NCBI RefSeq assembly: GCF_001648555.1 | Contig: NZ_LQXM01000030.1 | Coordinates: 434,001-498,000 of the forward strand | Direction of reading: 5' to 3' | Length of the DNA: 64,000 nucleotides | Source of the DNA: Rossellomorea aquimaris TF-12 | GTDB taxonomy: Bacteria > Bacillota > Bacilli > Bacillales > Bacillaceae_B | In this document: piece by piece, positions 39,454 to 48,401 of the stretch | Position numbering within the stretch: the stretch's first letter is position 1 | How the letters are laid out: each line of letters begins with the position of its first letter | Notes under the pieces: generated by a model | The model's database searches: none | What the model was told of the DNA's origin: nothing | The model's input: the letters and a program-made list of their open reading frames with translations, nothing else | Position numbers and translations under genes: made by a program

Positions 39454-40384
39454 GGTTTTCCCCCTCTCTAATATTGGCAACAGTATTTTGCAAAACTCCT
39501 AATCCATCAATCTCTAATTCCACCACATCCCCAGCTTTTAACCAGGGATGAGTTTCAGTACCAAGTTCTAAAATACATCCTGTACCTACTGTACCTGACC
39601 CAATGACTTCTCCTGGGTAAAGTGTTACATCCTTAGAAGCTCTTTCAATCATTTCCGCAAATGTATAATAAATATCTTTATAATTCCCTTTTGATAATAG
39701 CTTTCCATTTACCTTTGCAGTCATAGTGAGATTGAATCGATCTCCTTCTTTGAAAGAATCAAGTTCATCTTTTGTCACAAGATATGGTCCAAAGGATGTA
39801 GCAAAATCCTTCCCTTTCGCAGGACCTAAGCCTACTTTCATCTCATGTTTTTGAATATCTCTTGCGCTCCAATCATTCATGATGAAATAGCCGTAAATGT
39901 ATTCCTCTGCATTTTCTTTGGAAATGTTCCGCCCCTCTTTGCCAATCACACAGGCTATTTCCAATTCATAATCTAGCCACTGACAATCTGAAGGGATTCC
40001 AATCACATCCTGGGGTCCCTTTACAGCTAAGTGATTGGTGAAATAGAAAACGGGTATGTCATACCATTCAGGAACCACCTCAAGCCCTCTTCGTTTACGA
40101 GCTGTTTTTACATGATCTTCGAATGCATAGAAATCTCGAATGCTGACAGGCCTTGGAATCGGAGACTCAAGCTTCACTTTTTCTAATCGTTCTACACCTT
40201 CGTCTCCCTCAGAAAATCCACCTAGATTCTCAACCTGCTTTATTCCATCCTCCCCTAACTGAATTAAGGAAAGGATATCCTTTGGTAAGCCCCCGTTACT
40301 TACTGTATGTAAATCCACGACGAAGTCTTCTTGGATTTTACCAACTCTTATTTCATTCTCTTTTAAAAAGCTTACTAGTTTCAT
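39401..40384 (-). CDS. Fumarylacetoacetate hydrolase family protein
   Basis: 327 residues. It should cleave fumarylacetoacetate to fumarate and acetoacetate, the last step of tyrosine breakdown. The FAH fold shows DYELEIACVIGKEGRNI (metal-binding Glu), NDWSARDIQKHEMKVGLGPAKGKDF and GSGTVGTGCILELG. The C-terminal 25 residues (ending SQTSHHI) run into hmgA and look non-conserved. No maleylacetoacetate isomerase gene is nearby. Confidence 0.88.
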   Translation of the reverse strand: MKLVSFLKENEIRVGKIQEDFVVDLHTVSNGGLPKDILSLIQLGEDGIKQVENLGGFSEGDEGVERLEKVKLESPIPRPVSIRDFYAFEDHVKTARKRRGLEVVPEWYDIPVFYFTNHLAVKGPQDVIGIPSDCQWLDYELEIACVIGKEGRNISKENAEEYIYGYFIMNDWSARDIQKHEMKVGLGPAKGKDFATSFGPYLVTKDELDSFKEGDRFNLTMTAKVNGKLLSKGNYKDIYYTFAEMIERASKDVTLYPGEVIGSGTVGTGCILELGTETHPWLKAGDVVELEIDGLGVLQNTVANIREGENHVLSSNGEDTSQTSHHI

Positions 40385-40390
40385 TTCACA

Positions 40391-41002
40391 TCACCTTTTT
40401 CGAATCAATTCAAATGAATCAGTTAATGGCTTTGTGTACATTTGTCCAGCGAGTCTTCCCACTGGCTTTAATTTCTCTGAATCAATCTTTCCGTCATAGT
40501 AAAGCTGATCTTCGATTCTTACACATTCAACTTTTCCAATGACCAGACTTCCCGCTCCCGGATGATTTCCAAAATGAAGGACTTCATGTAAAACACATTC
40601 CAATTGCACCTTACTTTCAGAAACACCTGGAGGTTTTACTGTTATTGAATTTTTCTTCGTTAATCCTACTTCTTCAAATTCATCCGTAGTAGAATCATAC
40701 TCAATGGCACAATCATTCATTTTTTCTGCAAATTCTTCACTTACGATGTTGATAACAAATTCCTTTGTTGCTTCAATATTGGCAAGGGTATCCTTTTTGC
40801 TGCCGTCACTGCCTCTTCGCATAGGTGAGAAGCAAACGAGCATAGGTTCAGCAGAAATGGCAGTAAAGAAGCTATATGGAGCTAAATTAGCATTTCCTTC
40901 TTCATCCAATGAAGAAACAAAGGCAATGGGACGCGGCAAAATGGAGCCAATCATTAATTTATAGGCATCCTGCCATTGGAGTGTGTTTGGCTTGATATCC
41001 AC
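40391..41002 (-). CDS. Flavin reductase-like FMN-binding split-barrel protein
   Basis: 203 residues. MIGSILPRPIAFVSSLDEEGNANLAPYSFF is the typical FMN-binding start, followed by FVINIVSEEFAEKMN and GSLVIGKVECVRI. Family members bind FMN and may serve as NAD(P)H:flavin reductases. It lies between the aminotransferase and the fumarylacetoacetase in the tyrosine operon, with 1- and 6-base gaps, but its role in that pathway is unknown. Confidence 0.85.
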   Translation of the reverse strand: MDIKPNTLQWQDAYKLMIGSILPRPIAFVSSLDEEGNANLAPYSFFTAISAEPMLVCFSPMRRGSDGSKKDTLANIEATKEFVINIVSEEFAEKMNDCAIEYDSTTDEFEEVGLTKKNSITVKPPGVSESKVQLECVLHEVLHFGNHPGAGSLVIGKVECVRIEDQLYYDGKIDSEKLKPVGRLAGQMYTKPLTDSFELIRKR

Positions 41003-42112
41003 TTACTTCACTCCTTTCTCTTCCAATATTTCTTCTAAAGCGACGATGAATCGTTGATTATCTTCCTCTGTCCCCACCGTTACCCGAACGGTTGTAGGAT
41101 AGCCTAATAGTGTTCCCGACCGGATCACCAACCCTCTTTTTACTAGTTCAGAGGCAACGATTTCACCATTTAATGTAGTATCCACCATAATAAAATTAGA
41201 TTGAGACGGAAAGTATTTTAATCCTAATCGATCAAATTCCTTTTCTAGAAAAGCACGCCCTTTTTCATTTTTATACGTACACTCTCGAATGAATTCCTGA
41301 TCTTCTAACGCTATGACGGCTGACTTCTGAGCGACTGAGTTTACATTGAACACATCTTTCACCTTTTTCAGCTGTTCAGCAATTTCTTCATTCATGGCGC
41401 CAAATCCAACTCGGAGTCCTGCAAGCCCGTATATTTTTGAAAACGTCCTCAGCACAATCAAATTTTCAAAGGTTTTAAGTAATGGTAGAGTCTCTAAATA
41501 ATCATCTGTTGTCACATACTCCATATAGGCTTCATCGACAACGACTAATATATGGGATGGGACACTCTCTAAAAATTGTAAAAGCTCTTTTTTGCCTACA
41601 ATGGTTCCAGTAGGATTGTTGGGATTACACACAAACATAAGCTTTGTCTTTGGAGTGATTTTATTGTACATCTCATTTAAGTCATGAGTCCCGTCTACTA
41701 GAGGTACGATTACAGGAGTTCCGCCTTCTAAAAACACATTCGTTTGATATCTTGGAAATGTAACGTCCGCCATAATGGCTTCATCTCCACTATTAAGATA
41801 GGCTCTCGTTAAAAGTCTTATCACTTCATCAGAACCATTCCCAAACACAAGCTGTTCTTTAGGAACTCCTAAAAAGGTGGAGACTTTATGTCCGAGCTCC
41901 ATAGTAGCTCCGTCAGGATAGAGAAATAAGTCTCCTCCATTACCTTTAAACCATTCCTTCACCTTAGGTGAGCAGCCATATATATTCTCATTTTCCGAAA
42001 GCTTTCTTATAGATCTTAGTCCGTGTTCTTTTTGTAAATCCCCTAATGTTTTCCCTAGTACATATGGTGCGATTTGTGTGACGACCTCTCTCGTTTTAAA
42101 CTTTAGTGTCAT
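41003..42112 (-). CDS. HisC-like aminotransferase, probable tyrosine aminotransferase
   Basis: 369 residues, class I/II PLP enzyme. It most resembles histidinol-phosphate aminotransferase: IRKLSENENIYGCSPKV, FGNGSDEVIRLL, CNPNNPTGT, VVDEAYMEY and FSKIYGLAGLRVGFG (PLP lysine). No other his gene is present, and it stands directly after hppD, whose substrate is the product of tyrosine transamination. I infer it makes 4-hydroxyphenylpyruvate from tyrosine. Confidence 0.85.
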   Translation of the reverse strand: MTLKFKTREVVTQIAPYVLGKTLGDLQKEHGLRSIRKLSENENIYGCSPKVKEWFKGNGGDLFLYPDGATMELGHKVSTFLGVPKEQLVFGNGSDEVIRLLTRAYLNSGDEAIMADVTFPRYQTNVFLEGGTPVIVPLVDGTHDLNEMYNKITPKTKLMFVCNPNNPTGTIVGKKELLQFLESVPSHILVVVDEAYMEYVTTDDYLETLPLLKTFENLIVLRTFSKIYGLAGLRVGFGAMNEEIAEQLKKVKDVFNVNSVAQKSAVIALEDQEFIRECTYKNEKGRAFLEKEFDRLGLKYFPSQSNFIMVDTTLNGEIVASELVKRGLVIRSGTLLGYPTTVRVTVGTEEDNQRFIVALEEILEEKGVK

Positions 42113-42142
42113 ACGCAGATCCTCGCCTTCCTCATGGATGAA

Positions 42143-42238
42143 GGGGGTTGACTCAATGGAGACCTCCTCCCACCACCATCTAGTACTGTGTACTATCTTG
42201 TGTGTAGAAGCAGGTACTCTCTTCTTGAGTTAACCCCC
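42143..42238 (-). other. Structured intercistronic region between hppD and hisC-like gene
   Basis: GGGGGTTGACTCAA (42143-42156) pairs with TTGAGTTAACCCCC (42225-42238) over 14 bp with one wobble. Inside is TAGTAC-TGT-GTACTA (42181-42195). No U-run follows, so it is not a typical terminator; it may be an mRNA processing or stability element. Confidence 0.65.
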
Positions 42239-42286
42239 TAACCGGTCCCTTTGACCCCCGTCAATCTATCTCTATTTATCTACTTT

Positions 42287-43402
42287 TTATAGGTTTCCTC
42301 TACGCTCTTGCTCACGTTCAATAGATTCAAATAATGCTTTAAAGTTTCCTTCTCCAAATCCTCTTGATCCTTTACGTTGAATCACTTCAATAAAGAGTGT
42401 TGGACGATCTACGATTGGCTTTGTAAAGATTTGAAGAAGATATCCTTCGTCATCACGATCTACTAATATATTTAATTCTTTAATTTTAGAGATTTCTTCA
42501 TCAATTTCTCCAACACGCTCAGACAACATCTCATAATATGAATCTGGAGTATTTAGAAACTCAACGCCATTTTCTTTTAAGATTCCCACGGTCTTAACGA
42601 TGTCCTCCGTCAGGATGGCGATATGCTGCACACCTGGCCCGCCGTAAAACTCAAGATATTCTTGAATTTGAGATTTGCGTTTTCCTTCAGCCGGCTCGTT
42701 GATTGGGAATTTAATTCTTCCGCCATTATGCATAACCTTGGACATTAGAGCCGAATATTCCGTTGTAATATCTTCATCTGTAAAGTGACGCATTTCTTTA
42801 AAGCCTAAGACTTTCCCATAGTACTCTACCCATTCTTCCATTCTCTCAACGTTTCCAACTACGTGATCCACAGCGATAATACCTGCATCTCCATTTGTTA
42901 GGACAGAATCGTATTTTTCAAAGCCTGGCATGAAGACACCCTTGTAATCTTTACGTTCCACAAGAGTATGAATTGTATCTCCATATGTACCTATTACGGC
43001 TTTTTTCAATGTACCGTTGTCATCTTCTAAAGTCGAAGGAGGCATGATTTCAATTGCTCCACGGGATACTGCACCCTTGTAAGCCTTTTCAACATCATCC
43101 ACCATAAGAGCGATGTCTTTAATTCCGTCTCCATGCTTCTTCACAAATTGGGAAACACGACTGCCTTCATGTAAACTTCCTGTCACAACTAAGCGTACTT
43201 TGTTCTGCTGCAGCACATAGGATACAGTGTCACGATTCCCTGTTTCTAAACCTGAATATGCAACGGTTTTAAAACCAAATGCCGTACAAAAGAAATGAGC
43301 AGCTTGCTTGGCATTTCCCGTATAATACTCTAAATAGTCAACATCTCTTACTGGGAAAAAATCTTCTACTTCTATCGTTTTCTTCGCTACATTTTCTTGC
43401 AT
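42287..43402 (-). CDS. hppD: 4-hydroxyphenylpyruvate dioxygenase
   Basis: 371 residues, two VOC domains. It turns 4-hydroxyphenylpyruvate into homogentisate. The iron ligands are visible as His180 (AVDHVVGN), His260 (GVQHIAIL) and Glu339 (LFIEVIQRKG); the C-terminal GSRGFGEGNFKALFESIE is also conserved. The first gene of the tyrosine operon, with a good promoter and a CodY-like box upstream. Confidence 0.95.
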   Translation of the reverse strand: MQENVAKKTIEVEDFFPVRDVDYLEYYTGNAKQAAHFFCTAFGFKTVAYSGLETGNRDTVSYVLQQNKVRLVVTGSLHEGSRVSQFVKKHGDGIKDIALMVDDVEKAYKGAVSRGAIEIMPPSTLEDDNGTLKKAVIGTYGDTIHTLVERKDYKGVFMPGFEKYDSVLTNGDAGIIAVDHVVGNVERMEEWVEYYGKVLGFKEMRHFTDEDITTEYSALMSKVMHNGGRIKFPINEPAEGKRKSQIQEYLEFYGGPGVQHIAILTEDIVKTVGILKENGVEFLNTPDSYYEMLSERVGEIDEEISKIKELNILVDRDDEGYLLQIFTKPIVDRPTLFIEVIQRKGSRGFGEGNFKALFESIEREQERRGNL

Positions 43403-43425
43403 CCTAATCCCTCCACAAAGTTTAG

Positions 43426-43440
43426 TATTTTCTGAATATT
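43426..43440. promoter_or_regulatory. CodY-like box at the hppD transcription start
   Basis: TATTTTCTGAATATT differs from the CodY consensus AATTTTCWGAAAATT at two of fifteen positions. It directly follows the -10 hexamer and so covers the expected start point, a repressing position. Confidence 0.6.
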
Positions 43441-43469
43441 ATATTAAATAGTTTTCCAGAACTTCTCAA
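43441..43469 (-). promoter_or_regulatory. SigA promoter of the hppD operon
   Basis: TTGAGA (43464-43469), 17 bp, TAATAT (43441-43446) on the minus strand, about 40 bases before the hppD start. Confidence 0.78.
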
Positions 43470-43512
43470 GAGCAGCTAGTAAAGCTGAAACGCTTCTCTG
43501 TGATAAAGCCTG

Positions 43513-44943
43513 TTATCTATTGGCTATCTCTTTTTTTCGGGGAGGCAGATGAACGGCTGCTCCTTTTAATCCTTCCACGGCTTCTAATAAGCCCTCGTTA
43601 TAGCTTGGATGGGGGTATAGCGGAAAATGAAAGTCCTCATCTCTCGCTACCATCTCAAGACCAAGAATCCCTGAAGTGATCAGCTCAGCTGCCCCGACTC
43701 CCATTATATGAATACCCACAATCAAATCCGTCTCACTGTCTGACACAACTTTGACGAAGCCGTCTTTCTCATTTGTCAGATGCGCATACCCATTTCCTCT
43801 AATGGGAAATTCACTCACTGCCACAGAATAACCCTCATCAACAGCCTCTTCCTCCGTCAATCCTACACAAGCAATCGGAGGACTCATCTGAACAACCGTG
43901 GGAACAAACTGCAAATCCACCTCTACACTAAGCCCACCAATCGCCTCCGCTGCCACCTTCCCTTGCTTAATGGCCTTTACTGCGAGGGACGGACCTTCCG
44001 TGACATCTCCAATTGCCCATATAGTTGAAATCGATGTTCTCCCTTGAGCATCTGTTTCGATATAGCCCTGTTCAGTTAATTGAATACCTAATCGATCAAG
44101 TCCCAAGTCTTTTACGTTAGGCTTTACTTTTCCACTTACTACAAAATGAGTCCCTTCAAGAGAAACCATTTCACCTGACTCACTCTTAAGCTTCAACTGT
44201 ACTTTTCCTTCTGACGTTTTAGCTTCTTGAAGGAACGCATTCTTCATCACATGGATTTTCTGTTTCTTAAACTGCCTGAACAGCTCTTTTGAAATCCCGG
44301 AATCAAAGGGTAAAGGCTCATTCATAATAAGAGTGACACTACTGCCAAGGATAGAAAAAACCGAGGCGATTTCTAAAGAAATGTAATCTACACCATAGAT
44401 AAGTAATTCATTCGGTATCTCTTCTAATTGAAAAATTTCTCTTTCCTTTAAGACATGAACAGAGTCAAACTCTATTCCTTTTGGATAATGAAAATCTCCA
44501 CCCGTTGCCACAATGGCATGCTTAAAGTTGAAAAGGGAAAATTCATGCCCATTTTCAACTCCAATACGAGATTCTGAAAGGAAGGATGCTGATCCCTTCA
44601 CTACTTCAATCTTGTTTGCGTTGCAAAGAGATTCTACACCTTTTCGTAATTGAGTAACTCGTTTCTCTTTATACTGCTGAAGAATAGCAATATTTGCCTC
44701 AACTTCTCCAAACTCCATACCCATTTCATTTAAATGGCTCATCTTTTTAAATTGTTGGGCAAAATGGGTAAACACCTTCGACGGGATGCATCCTTTATTT
44801 AAGCAGGTACCCCCTAGTTCTTCCCGCTCTATCAATGTTACGTTTGACCCTAAGCTAGCTGCACGAATCGCTGCATGGTAGCCTCCAGGACCTCCACCTA
44901 AGATCACAACATCTTTATCCTCTGTTATTTCCCCTACGACCAT
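43513..44943 (-). CDS. lpdA: Dihydrolipoyl dehydrogenase (E3)
   Basis: 476 residues, flavoprotein disulfide reductase. VVILGGGPGGYHAAIRAASLG is the FAD fold; the redox pair is Cys47/Cys52 in GGTCLNKGCIPSK; AIGDVTEGPSLAVKA and the C-terminal HPSYNE (catalytic His-Glu) are present. Oddly, the NAD-binding fold lacks the usual G-x-G-x-x-G/A and reads LIYGVDYISLEIAS. It reoxidises the lipoyl group of the adjacent E2. It starts right after the E2 stop. Confidence 0.92.
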   Translation of the reverse strand: MVVGEITEDKDVVILGGGPGGYHAAIRAASLGSNVTLIEREELGGTCLNKGCIPSKVFTHFAQQFKKMSHLNEMGMEFGEVEANIAILQQYKEKRVTQLRKGVESLCNANKIEVVKGSASFLSESRIGVENGHEFSLFNFKHAIVATGGDFHYPKGIEFDSVHVLKEREIFQLEEIPNELLIYGVDYISLEIASVFSILGSSVTLIMNEPLPFDSGISKELFRQFKKQKIHVMKNAFLQEAKTSEGKVQLKLKSESGEMVSLEGTHFVVSGKVKPNVKDLGLDRLGIQLTEQGYIETDAQGRTSISTIWAIGDVTEGPSLAVKAIKQGKVAAEAIGGLSVEVDLQFVPTVVQMSPPIACVGLTEEEAVDEGYSVAVSEFPIRGNGYAHLTNEKDGFVKVVSDSETDLIVGIHIMGVGAAELITSGILGLEMVARDEDFHFPLYPHPSYNEGLLEAVEGLKGAAVHLPPRKKEIANR

Positions 44944-46116
44944 TTACATCAACTCCAGAAGCATAGATTGGGGTTGTTCAATAAGATCTCTTAATCGATT
45001 CGTAAACCTTACGGCCATTCCGCCATCGACGATTCGATGATCATAGGACATGGAAACGTTCATCATGGAGCGAACGACAATTTCATCCTTTTCATTCACC
45101 ATTGGTCGTTTTTTAGTTTTGTGAAAGGCGAGGAGAGCAACCTCTGGCTCATTAATAATCGGAGTGGCTCCAATTGAGCCACCTAGTGGTCCTACATTAC
45201 TAACCGTAAAGGTTCCGCCTGAAATATCTTTTATCGTTAACGTATCTTCTTGTGCTTTGATTGTCAGTTCCTTCATTTCTCCATGAATGTCCTTCATTGT
45301 TTTACTTTCCACATGTTTGATGACCGGAACAATCAATCCTTCTTCTGTATCGACGGCGATACCAATATTGTGTTGGTTTTGCAGTTCCACACACTCTTCC
45401 TTCTCATTGAGACGTGCATTGAAGATCGGGTACTCTTTTAAACAAACCGAAATCGCTTTGATAAAATAAGCTCCCATGGAGATTGATCCATTGCTGGCTT
45501 TCATGGTTTCTTTCCACTCTAATAGATTCGTTACATCTATTTCTTCAAAATGAGTGCAATGAGGAATCGTTCTTAATGACTGTGACATCTTAGCAGCAAT
45601 TTGCCTCCGTCTTCCTCTGAATGGAATCGTTGTGGATTCAACTACCTTGACGGAGTTCTCTTGAACGATATCCTCTTTTCTTTCAGATGAGGAATCTTCT
45701 TGTGACCCACCATTTAAATATTGAAGAACATCTTCATCTAGGATTCTCCCTCCTGCTCCAGAACCTTTGACCTCTTCAATATTCACTCCATTCTCACGTG
45801 CAATTTTTCTAGTGTAAGGCGATGCTAGTATTCTTTGATTCTTCATTACTCTCGCTTTTTTGGGTGCTGCTATCGAGAGTGCACTTTCTTTTTCCATTAA
45901 AAGAACCGTTGATCCAACAGGAATGGTTTCACCTTCTTTTACGGTGAATTCCTTAATCACACCTGAAAAAGGGGCTGGGATCTCAGCTGTCATTTTGTCG
46001 GTTTGAACCTCTACTAATGGCTGGTCTGCCCTTACAACGTCACCAACATTTACAAGAAAGTGATTGATATTGGCTTCGGTCATTCCTTCTCCAATATCAT
46101 GAAGCTTGACTTCCAT
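44944..46116 (-). CDS. 2-oxo acid dehydrogenase E2, dihydrolipoyl acyltransferase
   Basis: 390 residues. One lipoyl domain (1-77; VEVQTDKMTAEIPAP with Lys41 as lipoylation site), a peripheral-subunit-binding domain (about 97-135; ASPYTRKIARENGVN...GRILDEDV), a linker and the acyltransferase domain with SYDHRIVDGG (His360). In context, the core of a branched-chain 2-oxo acid dehydrogenase complex that forms isobutyryl-, isovaleryl- and 2-methylbutyryl-CoA. Confidence 0.92.
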   Translation of the reverse strand: MEVKLHDIGEGMTEANINHFLVNVGDVVRADQPLVEVQTDKMTAEIPAPFSGVIKEFTVKEGETIPVGSTVLLMEKESALSIAAPKKARVMKNQRILASPYTRKIARENGVNIEEVKGSGAGGRILDEDVLQYLNGGSQEDSSSERKEDIVQENSVKVVESTTIPFRGRRRQIAAKMSQSLRTIPHCTHFEEIDVTNLLEWKETMKASNGSISMGAYFIKAISVCLKEYPIFNARLNEKEECVELQNQHNIGIAVDTEEGLIVPVIKHVESKTMKDIHGEMKELTIKAQEDTLTIKDISGGTFTVSNVGPLGGSIGATPIINEPEVALLAFHKTKKRPMVNEKDEIVVRSMMNVSMSYDHRIVDGGMAVRFTNRLRDLIEQPQSMLLELM

Positions 46117-46131
46117 GAACTCCCTCCTCTT

Positions 46132-47127
46132 CTAGTAGATTGCTACTTTTTCCACCGCCGCCAACACTCGCTTGCTATCAGGCAAATAGAAATCTTCAAA
46201 TCCAAAATAAGGTACTGGTGTATCAAACCCTGTTACTCTCTCTGTTGGTGCCTTTTGATATAAAAAGGAGGTATCATTAATAATTGACATGACATCATTT
46301 CCTACTCCACCAGTGGCATGAGCTTCATGAACAATTACGGTCCTTCCCGTTTTCTGAACCGATGCTGCTATAAGGTCCTTATCTAATGGATAGAGAGTTC
46401 TCAGGTCAAGAACTTCACATGAGATTCCCTTTTCAGAGGCTTCCCTTGCTGCATCCTCTGCTACCTTCACCATCGCTCCCCATGCAATGACGGTTACGTC
46501 TTCCCCTTCTCGAACAACCTTCCCTTTTCCAATTTGCACTGTATATTTCTCTTCTGGAATGTCCTCACGGGAAGAGCGATAACATCTCATAGGCTCTAGA
46601 AACAAAACAGGATCAGGATCTTCAATGGCAGCAATCATTAATCCTTTTGCATCATAAGGAGTGGAGGGACAGACAACCTTAATACCAGGCATGTGAGTAA
46701 ACAGAGCCTCTGTGCTATCAGAATGGATTTCAGGTGCCCTAACTCCTGCACCATAAGGAGCCCGGATGACAATTGGACAAGTAAAATGACCTAAAGTACG
46801 TGAACGTAAACGGGATGCATGAGTCATTATTTGCTCATAAGCAGGGTAAATAAATCCTAAAAATTGAATTTCAGCAACCGGCAAATAGCCATTGACAGCC
46901 ATGCCGATAGCTGCCCCGATAAAACCCGCTTCACTTAATGGGGTATCAAGAACTCTCTCTTCTCCAAACTCCTCCTGAAGGCCATCTGTCGCTCGAAAAA
47001 CACCACCATTCTTGCCGATGTCTTCACCCATTAAAAGAACTTCTTCCCTTTCCTTTAGCATTACTCGAAGACCATCCGTTATGGCTTGAACCATTGTGAG
47101 GGTCTTTGTTTTTATTAAGGTGCTCAT
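46132..47127 (-). CDS. 2-oxo acid dehydrogenase E1 beta subunit
   Basis: 331 residues. LMGEDIGKNGGVFRATDGLQEEFGEERV, DTPLSEAGFIGAAIGMAVNGYLPVAEIQF and APYGAGVRAPEIHSDSTEALFTHMPGIKVVCPSTPYDAKGL are the E1beta hallmarks (continuous stretches abbreviated here from the full match). It pairs with the E1alpha encoded two bases upstream. ATG 47127 has AGGAGAGGTGA upstream, overlapping the E1alpha end. Confidence 0.93.
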   Translation of the reverse strand: MSTLIKTKTLTMVQAITDGLRVMLKEREEVLLMGEDIGKNGGVFRATDGLQEEFGEERVLDTPLSEAGFIGAAIGMAVNGYLPVAEIQFLGFIYPAYEQIMTHASRLRSRTLGHFTCPIVIRAPYGAGVRAPEIHSDSTEALFTHMPGIKVVCPSTPYDAKGLMIAAIEDPDPVLFLEPMRCYRSSREDIPEEKYTVQIGKGKVVREGEDVTVIAWGAMVKVAEDAAREASEKGISCEVLDLRTLYPLDKDLIAASVQKTGRTVIVHEAHATGGVGNDVMSIINDTSFLYQKAPTERVTGFDTPVPYFGFEDFYLPDSKRVLAAVEKVAIY

Positions 47128-47128
47128 T

Positions 47129-48193
47129 CTATTCACCTCTCCTATGCTCAAGGAGCTTTTCTTTTTGTTCTTGAATGGTCCATGTAGGAGTCGCAAACAC
47201 ATAATCAAAGATGACACTTGGATCAGCTGGTGGGTATGCCTCAAGCTCTTCAACTGCCAGATCCACTTCTTTTGCACATTCTTCTTTTACAGAAGTCACC
47301 CATTCTTCGTCTAACCAACCCTGTTTCTCCATGAAATTCGTCAGCCGGTCTACAGGATCACTATCCTTACGACGAGTTTCGCTTTCTAACTGATCACGAT
47401 ACTTGGTTGGATCATCAGCAGTGGTATGAGCTCCATACCTCCACGTAACGGCTTCAATTAACGTAGGTCCGTCCCCGTTTCTTGCTCTTTTTAATGCTTT
47501 TAACGTTTCAAAATAAACAGCAAACACGTCATTGCCATCGATTCGTACGCTTGGAATATCGTAGGCAAGTGCCTTTTGAGCAATGGTTTTCGTTTTCATT
47601 TGCTTATTCACGGGAACTGAAATGGCATATTGATTATTTTGATTAAAGAAGACAACAGGTGCTTCCCACACACTGGCAAGGTTCAGCCCTTCATGGAAAT
47701 CACCTTCAGACGTCGCCCCGTCTCCAAAATACACGATGGCTGCGTTCTTCGTTCCTCTTCTTTTTTCTGCATAAGCTGCTCCTACTGCATGTGGGAGTTG
47801 AGTCGCAATCGGAATTCCAGGAGTGAAAATTTTTTTTCCTTCAGGCGGTACACACCCTTCATTTCTTCCTTTCCAAAACAGGAGAATATGGAGTAATGAA
47901 TGTCCAAAGGTCATGGTAGCCCCATGGTCACGATAGGAAGGAAACAACCAATCATTCCCTTTCAAAGCTAGAGCACTTCCCACTTGAGAAGCTTCCTGTC
48001 CTTCATAAGGAGCATATGTCCCAATTCTCCCTTGGCGCTGCAAGCTAACGGCTTTTCTGTCAAAGGTACGAATGCGCATCATATGACGATAAAAATTCCG
48101 AGTTAATTCTTCAGAAATTTCTTTTTCATACTCTTCATGAACGAATTCTCCTTGCTGGTTCAATACTTGAACAAGTTGAAATTCCTCAATCAT
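47129..48193 (-). CDS. 2-oxo acid dehydrogenase E1 alpha subunit
   Basis: 354 residues. The ThDP motif GDGATSEGDFHEGLNLASVW with NNQYAIS, and GTYAPYEGQEASQVG near the start. The sequence (RIGTYAPYEGQEA, GDGPTLIEAVTWRYGAHTTADDPTKYR) is closer to pyruvate dehydrogenase PdhA than to B. subtilis BkdAA. The leucine dehydrogenase gene next door argues for branched-chain oxo acids as substrate; the true specificity is open. Confidence 0.9.
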   Translation of the reverse strand: MIEEFQLVQVLNQQGEFVHEEYEKEISEELTRNFYRHMMRIRTFDRKAVSLQRQGRIGTYAPYEGQEASQVGSALALKGNDWLFPSYRDHGATMTFGHSLLHILLFWKGRNEGCVPPEGKKIFTPGIPIATQLPHAVGAAYAEKRRGTKNAAIVYFGDGATSEGDFHEGLNLASVWEAPVVFFNQNNQYAISVPVNKQMKTKTIAQKALAYDIPSVRIDGNDVFAVYFETLKALKRARNGDGPTLIEAVTWRYGAHTTADDPTKYRDQLESETRRKDSDPVDRLTNFMEKQGWLDEEWVTSVKEECAKEVDLAVEELEAYPPADPSVIFDYVFATPTWTIQEQKEKLLEHRRGE

Positions 48194-48401
48194 TTCATCA
48201 CCTCTTTTGGTGGAATTATTTTATTGGATGGATTTTCTCTAGTAGAGTTTCGCAAATCCCTAATTGGGCGAACGGTGAACAGATCTCAGAATGAAATTTC
48301 GTGAAAAAACAACAAGCTACTGGAGAACAGATAGAGACTTGAGCTCGATTCACGTCAATCATTAGGAAGCCAATGGACACCTTCCTCTGATGGTTTTTCC
48401 T

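Noticed and set aside
42230..42262. G-quadruplex on the minus strand
   Set aside because: Only three runs of three or more G lie close together; a fourth is missing.
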